Assembly: GCA_007128995.1 (NCBI GenBank)
Contig: SKWJ01000308.1
Location: 1-6,533 of the forward strand
DNA: 6,533 nt
Direction: 5' to 3'
From: Paracoccaceae bacterium
GTDB taxonomy: Bacteria; Pseudomonadota; Alphaproteobacteria; Rhodobacterales; Rhodobacteraceae
Shown: positions 1 to 6,533 of the stretch, in pieces
Layout of the letters: every line of letters starts with the position of its first letter
Position numbering within the stretch: position 1 is the stretch's first letter
Notes under the pieces: generated by a model
Told to the model about the DNA's origin: nothing
What the model saw: only the letters and a program-made list of their open reading frames with translations
The model's database searches: none
Translations under genes and position numbers: made by a program

Positions 1-1
1 C

Positions 2-916
2 CCGGATCACATTTCGACAACGCATGGTCTGGTCAATGCAGTCGGGCTTTGTCTGCACACTTGGACAGAACCGGGCGACGGTGTTGTCCTGTTCACGCCA
101 GTCTACCATGCTTTCGCCCGGACGATCGAAGCCGCAGGGCGGCGTGTGATTGAATGCCCGCTGCTCATCCGCAACGGACGCTATGAAATGGATTTCGAGG
201 CAGCAGATGCGCAGATGGACCCACATGCGCGCATGTTGATACTCTGCTCACCCCATAACCCCGGAGGACGAGTCTGGAGCGCGGATGAACTGCGTGCAGT
301 GGCTGATTTTTGCGAGCGCCACGATCTCTTGCTCGTGTCGGACGAGATTCACCATGATCTGGTGATGCCGGGGCAAAAACACAGCGTCATGCCTGTTGCC
401 GCGCCAGACTGTCTGGACCGCCTGGTCATGCTGACGGCTGCGTCCAAAACCTTCAACCTTGCTGGAACCCATTGTGGAAATGTGATCATTTCGGACAAGC
501 GGCTGCGCGGTGAATTTACGCGCACTCTCTCTGCAGTCGGTATCTCGCCCAATTCCTTCGGATTGCACGCAGTGACGGCGGCTTATTCAGTGGACGGGGC
601 GGCATGGATCGACGAGCTATGCGCCTATCTCGATACGAACCGCAAACTCTTTGATGAAGGGATCGCATCTATCCCCGGCTTGCGCTCCATGCCGCTGGAA
701 GCAACTTATCTGGCGTGGGTGGATTTCGCAGATACCGGAATGTCGCCTGAAGAATTTACAGCACGCGTCGAGAGAGATGCCAAAATCGCTGCAAATCATG
801 GTCCAAGCTTCGGTGCGGGTGGCGAGTCCTTTCTGAGGTTCAATCTTGGAACACCACGCAGCGTGATTGAAGAGGCTGTCGCACGGCTGCAGCGCGCGTT
901 TCAAGATCTGCAGTGA
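2..916 (+). CDS. MalY/PatB-family PLP-dependent aminotransferase / C-S beta-lyase, 5'-truncated by window edge
   Basis: This is a fold-type I PLP enzyme of the MalY/PatB group. Characterised members cleave the C-S bond of cystathionine or cysteine conjugates, and some act as aminotransferases. The reading frame is open from base 2 to the TGA at 914-916, giving 304 residues. Family members are near 390, so roughly 85 N-terminal residues lie upstream of the window. The GTG at 146 is an internal valine codon and not the start: the 48 codons before it read as normal family sequence (TTHGLVNAV, PGDGVVLFTPVYHAF). Visible landmarks are the substrate-pocket PVYHAF, the CSPHNPGGRVW loop, SDEIHHDL (PLP-pyridine Asp at codon 341-343), the Schiff-base Lys in ASKTFNLAG (codon 446-448), and a C-terminal FLRFNLGTPR whose Arg (codon 836-838) should bind the substrate carboxylate. 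All key residues in the visible part are present. Lyase versus aminotransferase activity cannot be decided from sequence. The gene is separated from the next operon by 121 bp. Confidence 0.9.
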   Translation, partial: PDHISTTHGLVNAVGLCLHTWTEPGDGVVLFTPVYHAFARTIEAAGRRVIECPLLIRNGRYEMDFEAADAQMDPHARMLILCSPHNPGGRVWSADELRAVADFCERHDLLLVSDEIHHDLVMPGQKHSVMPVAAPDCLDRLVMLTAASKTFNLAGTHCGNVIISDKRLRGEFTRTLSAVGISPNSFGLHAVTAAYSVDGAAWIDELCAYLDTNRKLFDEGIASIPGLRSMPLEATYLAWVDFADTGMSPEEFTARVERDAKIAANHGPSFGAGGESFLRFNLGTPRSVIEEAVARLQRAFQDLQ

Positions 917-950
917 TACGACGATCTTATGGCAGCGGATGCGACAAACC

Positions 951-966
951 GGCGCATGTGTGCGCC
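951..966 (+). terminator. Small GC hairpin after the aminotransferase, possible weak terminator
   Basis: GGCGCA (951-956) and TGCGCC (961-966) form a perfect 6-bp stem with a TGTG loop, 34 bp after the stop of the aminotransferase gene. The bases that follow (CTGTGTCAGATTTG) contain only scattered Ts, so this is not a classic intrinsic terminator. It could attenuate read-through, protect an mRNA 3' end, or be a chance palindrome in GC-rich DNA. Confidence 0.3.
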
Positions 967-987
967 CTGTGTCAGATTTGATAAAAT
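959..987 (+). promoter_or_regulatory. Candidate promoter region for the ABC operon (weak)
   Basis: The 121-bp gap between the aminotransferase and the ABC ATPase contains one A/T-rich patch, TTTGATAAAATTT (977-989), in otherwise GC-rich DNA. TAAAAT at 982-987 matches five of six bases of the sigma-70 -10 consensus and lies 50 bp before the ATPase start codon. The hexamer 17 bp upstream (TGTGCG, 959-964) is a poor -35. This is the only plausible promoter-like sequence seen in the gap. A promoter is expected here because the operon starts here, but the assignment is speculative. Confidence 0.25.
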
Positions 988-1037
988 TTGGTTCTGCAAG
1001 GGCTTGGCGCTACATCCGTGATAACGCCGGAGGGATT

Positions 1038-1706
1038 ATGTCTGCGCTTGAACTCGACACGATCAGCAAGAGCTTTGACAGCGCCGAAGGCGTTGTCCCG
1101 GTGCTCAGGGGTGTGTCGCTTATTCTGAAAGCAGGCGAGTCGCTGGCCCTGACAGGCGAAAGCGGAAGCGGAAAAACCACCCTGCTGCATATCGCCGCCG
1201 GGTTGGAACTGGCCGATAGCGGGCGGATTTGGGTTGCCGGCAAAGATGTCAGCCACTCGGATGACGTGGCGCGCGCGGCACTGCGCAGGGGGCATGTCGG
1301 GCTGATCTTTCAGCAGTTCAATCTGATCCCATCGTTGAAGGTTGGCGCCAATCTTGCGTTTCAGGCACGGCTTGCCGGACGCCATGACCCCGCACGAATT
1401 GACATGCTTGCACAGCGGTTGGGGCTGTCCGATCTGCTGGATCGCTATCCGGAACAATTGTCAGGTGGGCAGCAACAGCGCGTCGCCATCGGGCGCTGCC
1501 TTGCGGCATGTCCAGCTCTGGTTTTGGCAGATGAGCCGACAGGAAATCTTGATGAAGCAAGCGGCGATGCAGTGCTGGACCTTATGCTGGAACTGACGCG
1601 CGAAGACGGCGTTGCCCTGCTGCTGGTCACGCATTCCCTGCGCCTTGCTGATCGCTGCGATCGTCGCGCACATTTGCGCGCCGGCATGCTTGGCCAGTCG
1701 GCATGA
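1038..1706 (+). CDS. ABC transporter ATP-binding protein, LolD/MacB type (AttE-like)
   Basis: This 222-residue cytoplasmic ATPase powers the FtsX-type permease encoded immediately downstream. All nucleotide-binding motifs are present and intact: Walker A GESGSGKTT (40-48), Q-loop FQQFN (91-95), signature LSGGQQQR (141-148), Walker B LVLADE with catalytic Glu (161-166) followed by PTGNLD, and H-loop VTHS (His199). The length, the QQFNLIP sequence and the PTGNLD after Walker B are typical of the LolD/MacB/FtsE branch, which uses ATP for mechanical work on permeases with large periplasmic domains rather than for simple uptake. The chosen ATG follows GGAGGG (1029-1034) at short spacing, and the protein begins with family-like sequence. 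The frame stays open upstream, with an ATG at 939, but those 33 residues look unlike the family. The TGA stop overlaps the permease start as ATGA, so the two are translationally coupled. The AttE assignment rests on the neighbouring permease and AttH-like gene. Confidence 0.94.
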   Translation: MSALELDTISKSFDSAEGVVPVLRGVSLILKAGESLALTGESGSGKTTLLHIAAGLELADSGRIWVAGKDVSHSDDVARAALRRGHVGLIFQQFNLIPSLKVGANLAFQARLAGRHDPARIDMLAQRLGLSDLLDRYPEQLSGGQQQRVAIGRCLAACPALVLADEPTGNLDEASGDAVLDLMLELTREDGVALLLVTHSLRLADRCDRRAHLRAGMLGQSA

Positions 1707-4090
1707 CACGGTCTGCGCTCTCTGCCCTGTTATCGCACTGGCTGCGCAACCCGGTGCAACTTGTCATGTTGCTTGCCGGGCTGGCACTGGCCACGGCGCT
1801 CTGGTCCGGGGTTCAGGCGCTCAATGCCGAAGCGCGCGCGGCTTATGCGACAGCAGAGGGGCTTCTGTCAGACGGTGGCACGTCGCAACTGGAGCATCCG
1901 CGAGGACAGATCGACGAAGCGCATTTCGTGCAGTTTCGCCGCGCAGGCTGGCAGGTTTCACCAGTTCTGGAAGGTCGCGTCGAGATCGGTCAGGCGCGCG
2001 TGACTGTGCTGGGGATAGAGCCGTTGACAGCCCCTGCAGGCGCTGGCCCTGCCCTTGCGGCAACCGATCTGCAAGCATTTTTCAATGGGTTGGGCTACGC
2101 CCATCCGCAGACACTGCGAGAGATTGGCACAAGCGATCTGCGACTTCAGGCTTCTGAAGCCATACCTATGGGCACAATATTGCTTGATATCGGCACGGCT
2201 CAATCCGTGCTGGAACGTCCCGGGCAGATCACCCGGCTGACTGTCGGAAACGTGCAGCCCCAAGATCGGGCGGCGCTGCAGGCGCTGGCACCAGATATGC
2301 GCCTTCTGCCCCCCGGCGAAGCGCCGGAACTTTCCGGTCTGACAGACAGCTTTCATCTGAACCTGACCGCCTTCGGTCTCTTGGCCTTCGCCGTGGGCCT
2401 TTTTATCGTTCATTCCGCTGTTGGGCTGGCATTCGAGCAGCGGCGCGTCATGTTTCGCACTTTGCGCGCCCTCGGCGTGCCGTTGCGCCACCTGACAGCG
2501 TGCCTTGCGGCTGAATTGCTGGTCTTTGCTGTTCTGGCTGGCAGCGCGGGGCTGGTGCTTGGATATGTTCTGGCATCCCTTCTTCTGCCGGATGTCGCGC
2601 TTACGCTGCGCGGACTATACGGCGCGCCCGTACCGGGAAGCCTGCAATTCAATCCGCTTTGGGCTGCATCAGGGTTGGGCATGACACTGGCAGGCACGGC
2701 GCTTGCCGGGGGACAGGCGTTGTGGCGGCTGTGGCACCTGCCGCTTTTGGCGCCTGCCCAACCCCGCGCATGGGCAATCGCGTCTGACCGTGGGATGCGT
2801 GTGCAAGCGGTGGCCGCCGTGCTGTTGGCACTGCTTGCTCTGGGACTTGGCCAGTTCGGTAGCGGGCTGATGATGGGGTTTGCATTGCTTGCCGCCACTT
2901 TGCTGGCCGCCGCTCTCGCCGTGCCATTGTTCTTGTCCGCGATCTTGCGTCACGCAACCACCTTCGCGCGCGCGCCAGTCGCCCAGTGGTTCTGGGCGGA
3001 CAGCCGACAGAACTTGCCGCGCCTGTCTCTTGCGCTGATGGCGCTGATGCTGGCACTGTCTGCGAATATCGGGGTGGGCACGATGGTCGCCAGCTTTCGG
3101 GCGACGTTCATTGACTGGCTGGACCTGCGCCTGGTGGCCGAGGTCAATGTCATCCCCCGCAGTCAGGCAGAAGCGCAGGATCTGCAGGTGTTCCTCGCGC
3201 GCCATGCGCAGGCCGCGTTGCCGATGCAGCGCATTGATGCACAGCTTGCGGGGCAGCAGGCACAGATTTACGCGATGATGGACCATGCGACCTTTCGCGA
3301 CAATTGGCCGCTGATTTCCCCTGTCGATGATGTCTGGGACAGGCTTGCTGCAGGAGACGGCATTCTGGTGAATGAACAGCTCTATCGGCGTGCCGGCTTG
3401 CAGTCGGGCGTTTCTTTTCTGGACTTGCCAGAGATCGGCGCGCAGCAGGTGTTGGGGGCATATCCCGATTACGGCAACCCGCTTGCTCAGGCAGTCGTGA
3501 CACTCGATCAGTTCGTGGCAGCCTATCCGCAAACGCCAATCCGCCAATTTGCTGTACGCACGGAAACGCCGCAGGAGTTGATCGCTGTCCTGCAAGACGA
3601 ATTTGGCTTGCCCTCTTCGCAGATTACCGACCAGGCACAGGCGAAATCGCTCTCGATGGCAATTTTCGAGCGTACTTTTGTGATAACACGCGCCTTGAAC
3701 ATTCTGACACTGATGGTCGCTGCGATCGCGCTTTTCGCGGCGCTGGTTACCCTGTCTGGCATGCGTCTGGCACAGCTCGCGCCACTTTGGGCCTTGGGGC
3801 TTACGGTCCGGCAGCTCGCCGGGTTGGAACTCTTGCGGGCGCTGGTCCTCGGAGGATTGACCTTGCTGCTTGCCTTGCCTGTCGGGTTGGCACTGGCCCA
3901 GATCCTGCTTTCGGTAATCAATGTCCAGGCCTTCGGATGGCGGTTGCCGATGCAGGTCTTTCCGGCAGACTGGGCGCGGCTTGCCGCTTGGGCCATGCTT
4001 GCCGTGCTGATTGCGGCCGCATTGCCAGCGGTGCGCCTGTGGCGCAGGGGGGCGGCACAATTGCTAAGGGTCTTCGCACATGAACGCTGA
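1703..4090 (+). CDS. FtsX-family ABC transporter permease, two-domain 10-TM (AttF/AttG-like fusion)
   Basis: This 795-residue inner-membrane permease is the partner of the preceding ATPase. By eye it has ten hydrophobic segments, near residues 18-38, 219-243, 264-295, 318-342, 368-383, 388-414, 440-462, 661-686, 705-736 and 756-778. Two large soluble regions (about 39-218 and 463-660) should be periplasmic. This is a duplicated FtsX/MacB module (one TM, periplasmic domain, three TMs) joined by two extra TMs, as in YbbP-type permeases. The ERQ-like cytoplasmic stretch FEQRRVMFRTLRALGVPLRHL (about 244-264) fits the FtsX coupling-helix region, with a matching but more diverged RLAQLAPLWALGLTVRQLAG in the second half (about 688-706). 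The start ATG overlaps the ATPase stop and has no clear Shine-Dalgarno, consistent with translational coupling. The 3' end overlaps the next gene by 11 bp. In Agrobacterium-type AttEFGH loci the permease role is assigned to AttF and AttG; here one protein carries both halves. The substrate cannot be read from the sequence. Confidence 0.9.
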   Translation: MTRSALSALLSHWLRNPVQLVMLLAGLALATALWSGVQALNAEARAAYATAEGLLSDGGTSQLEHPRGQIDEAHFVQFRRAGWQVSPVLEGRVEIGQARVTVLGIEPLTAPAGAGPALAATDLQAFFNGLGYAHPQTLREIGTSDLRLQASEAIPMGTILLDIGTAQSVLERPGQITRLTVGNVQPQDRAALQALAPDMRLLPPGEAPELSGLTDSFHLNLTAFGLLAFAVGLFIVHSAVGLAFEQRRVMFRTLRALGVPLRHLTACLAAELLVFAVLAGSAGLVLGYVLASLLLPDVALTLRGLYGAPVPGSLQFNPLWAASGLGMTLAGTALAGGQALWRLWHLPLLAPAQPRAWAIASDRGMRVQAVAAVLLALLALGLGQFGSGLMMGFALLAATLLAAALAVPLFLSAILRHATTFARAPVAQWFWADSRQNLPRLSLALMALMLALSANIGVGTMVASFRATFIDWLDLRLVAEVNVIPRSQAEAQDLQVFLARHAQAALPMQRIDAQLAGQQAQIYAMMDHATFRDNWPLISPVDDVWDRLAAGDGILVNEQLYRRAGLQSGVSFLDLPEIGAQQVLGAYPDYGNPLAQAVVTLDQFVAAYPQTPIRQFAVRTETPQELIAVLQDEFGLPSSQITDQAQAKSLSMAIFERTFVITRALNILTLMVAAIALFAALVTLSGMRLAQLAPLWALGLTVRQLAGLELLRALVLGGLTLLLALPVGLALAQILLSVINVQAFGWRLPMQVFPADWARLAAWAMLAVLIAAALPAVRLWRRGAAQLLRVFAHER

Positions 4091-5162
4091 CGGCAAGGCC
4101 AGAACGCTGATCGCGGTCCTGACGGGCGTCGTCATGGCGATGCTTTGGCTTTCGCCCGCCGCAGCACAGGGTTTCGCCGGTCTTGGGACCACGGCGGAGG
4201 GTTTCGCCATTCCAAGCCGTGATCGCAGACTTCAGTTTCCCGAAGATCATGGCGCGCACCCCGAATACCGCATCGAATGGTGGTATCTGACTGCGACACT
4301 GACAGGTCAGGATGGACAGGATTACGGCGTTCAATGGACACTGTTCCGCTCGGCGCTCGCCCCGTATGAAGACGATGGATGGAACAGCCCGCAAGTCTGG
4401 ATGGGTCATGCGGGGCTGACAACGGCCACCCGGCATTTCAGCGCGGAACGGTTCGGTCGTGGCGGCGTAGGTCAGGCTGGCGTCACCACGGACCCGTTCA
4501 AGGCATGGATCGACGAATGGCACATGACCAGCCAATCGCACCCTGAAGAAGACGCGCTTGACCGGCTTGACGTTCATGCACAGGGCGAAGACTTCGCCTT
4601 TTCGCTGGAGTTTACAGCACAGGGACCACTGGTATTTCAGGGCGACGAGGGCTATTCGGTCAAGTCTCCGACCGGGCAGGCAAGCCACTATTACTCGCAA
4701 CCGTTCTATACTGTCAGCGGCGTGCTCAGCCTGCCGGACGGACCTGTCACAGTTTCGGGTCAGGGCTGGCTCGATCGGGAATGGTCGAGCCAGCCGCTGG
4801 CAGACGATCAGGCCGGATGGGACTGGGTATCCCTCAGCTTCGAGGATGGTCACCGGATGATGGGGTTTCAATTGCGCGGAACCGAGATCTTTACTGCAGG
4901 TACGTGGATCACCCCCGAAGGCGACGCGACCCCGCTTGCGGATGGCGCAGTGCAGTTCAAGCCACTGCAACACACATCCATCAAGGGTCGCGATGTCCCC
5001 ACACACTGGCAGATAGACTGGCCAGACGGGGCGCTCTCAATTACCACCGAACCCCTTAACCCGCATGCGTGGATGGATCTGTCAATCAACTATTGGGAAG
5101 GGCCGTTGCGATTCAGCGGAACGCATTCCGGGCGCGGATATCTGGAGATGACGGGCTATTGA
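4080..5162 (+). CDS. Exported CrtC-like lipocalin-type protein (AttH family)
   Basis: This 360-residue protein belongs to the AttH / CrtC-like family, which has two lipocalin-like beta-barrel domains. Relatives include carotenoid 1,2-hydratase and fungal Diels-Alderase-type proteins, all acting on or binding hydrophobic molecules. A Sec signal peptide is visible: Lys6 and Arg8, a hydrophobic core at about 10-25, and cleavage probably after PAAAQ near 29-30. There is no lipobox cysteine, so the product should be soluble in the periplasm. Family hallmarks are FPEDHGAHP (53-61), EWWYLTATL (66-74), MGHAGLTT (108-115), ASHYYSQP (201-208), GWLDREWSSQP (229-239), WDW (247-249), NYWEGP (337-342) and a C-terminal GRGYLEMTGY. 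The start is supported by the signal peptide and by TAAGGG at 4065-4070. It lies inside the end of the permease gene (11-bp overlap), so it is the third gene of the ABC operon. It probably binds, modifies or receives the transported molecule. Which ligand, and whether it is an enzyme at all, is unknown. Confidence 0.88.
   Translation: MNADGKARTLIAVLTGVVMAMLWLSPAAAQGFAGLGTTAEGFAIPSRDRRLQFPEDHGAHPEYRIEWWYLTATLTGQDGQDYGVQWTLFRSALAPYEDDGWNSPQVWMGHAGLTTATRHFSAERFGRGGVGQAGVTTDPFKAWIDEWHMTSQSHPEEDALDRLDVHAQGEDFAFSLEFTAQGPLVFQGDEGYSVKSPTGQASHYYSQPFYTVSGVLSLPDGPVTVSGQGWLDREWSSQPLADDQAGWDWVSLSFEDGHRMMGFQLRGTEIFTAGTWITPEGDATPLADGAVQFKPLQHTSIKGRDVPTHWQIDWPDGALSITTEPLNPHAWMDLSINYWEGPLRFSGTHSGRGYLEMTGY
4764..4795 (+). 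repeat. Long intragenic inverted repeat / RNA hairpin inside the attH-like gene
   Basis: GGCTGGCTCGA (4764-4774) is the exact reverse complement of TCGAGCCAGCC (4785-4795). In RNA the stem can continue inward by U-G (4775/4784), C-G (4776/4783) and G-U (4777/4782), leaving a GGAA loop (4778-4781) that fits the GNRA tetraloop pattern. The result is up to 14 bp, the longest perfect hairpin noticed in the window. It lies in frame over the codons for GWLDREWSSQP, a conserved protein motif, so selection on the protein may account for part of it. No U-run follows, so it is not a standard terminator. Confidence 0.6.
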
Positions 5163-5173
5163 CGCCGCGTTGC

Positions 5174-6533
<1,360 letters not shown>

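Noticed and set aside
146..148. GTG as the start of the aminotransferase
   Set aside because: The frame is open to the window edge and the 48 preceding codons encode typical family sequence, so this is an internal Val.
939..1037. Upstream in-frame ATG that would add 33 residues to the ABC ATPase
   Set aside because: The extra residues do not resemble the start of LolD-type ATPases and would run through the hairpin and the A/T-rich patch. The ATG at 1038 has GGAGGG upstream and begins with family-like sequence.
1612..2157. 181-codon + strand frame overlapping the ATPase end and the permease start
   Set aside because: It is Arg-, Ser- and Cys-rich, out of frame with both real genes, and has no ribosome binding site or family resemblance.
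2313..2337. Two overlapping short palindromes (CCGGCG-AAG-CGCCGG and CCGGAA-CT-TTCCGG) in the permease gene
   Set aside because: They are 6-bp stems inside GC-rich coding DNA over the PPGEAPELSG linker before TM2. Such short palindromes are expected by chance and no regulatory context was seen.
2669..4060. 463-codon open frame on the minus strand opposite the permease gene
   Set aside because: Its product is rich in Gln, Arg, His and Cys with no hydrophobic core or recognisable motif, as expected from the antisense of a GC-rich membrane-protein gene. The + strand frame encodes a clear family member over the same bases.
3918..5006. 362-codon minus-strand frame across the permease end and the attH-like gene
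   Set aside because: It spans two confidently identified + strand genes, shows no motif, and looks like a codon-bias shadow.

Overview
The window is about 60% G+C, densely coding and entirely + strand in its gene content. Protein style, codon use and gene types suggest an alphaproteobacterium, most likely of the Rhodobacterales (roseobacter/Rhodobacter group). That placement is an inference from overall impression; there is no rRNA or other marker in the window.

Layout: (1) positions 2-916, the C-terminal three quarters of a PLP-dependent MalY/PatB-type aminotransferase / C-S lyase whose N-terminus lies outside the window; (2) a 121-bp gap with a small GC hairpin and a weak promoter-like A/T-rich patch; (3) positions 1038-5162, a compact three-gene operon: a LolD/MacB-type ABC ATPase, a 10-TM FtsX-family permease and an exported CrtC-like lipocalin-type protein (AttH family). 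The first two overlap by 4 bp (ATGA) and the last two by 11 bp; (4) a 68-bp gap with a 7-bp inverted repeat and a good Shine-Dalgarno; (5) positions 5231-6533, the first 434 residues of 2,4-dienoyl-CoA reductase (FadH), cut off by the window end.

The central operon matches the arrangement annotated as the AttEFGH ABC transport system, named from Agrobacterium attachment genes. Here the two permeases (AttF and AttG) are represented by one polypeptide. By analogy with LolCDE and MacB, the ATPase would power movements of the periplasmic domains of the permease, which could hand a hydrophobic or envelope molecule to or from the secreted AttH-like barrel. The substrate is unknown, and this is the least characterised system in the window.

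FadH removes double bonds that block beta-oxidation of unsaturated fatty acids. Its position next to a putative lipid- or hydrophobe-handling exporter may be functional or accidental. The most unexpected nucleotide-level signal is a long hairpin inside the attH-like gene (4764-4795): 11 perfect base pairs plus three more allowing G-U wobble, capped by a GGAA tetraloop. It lies exactly over the codons of the protein's GWLDREWSSQP motif.
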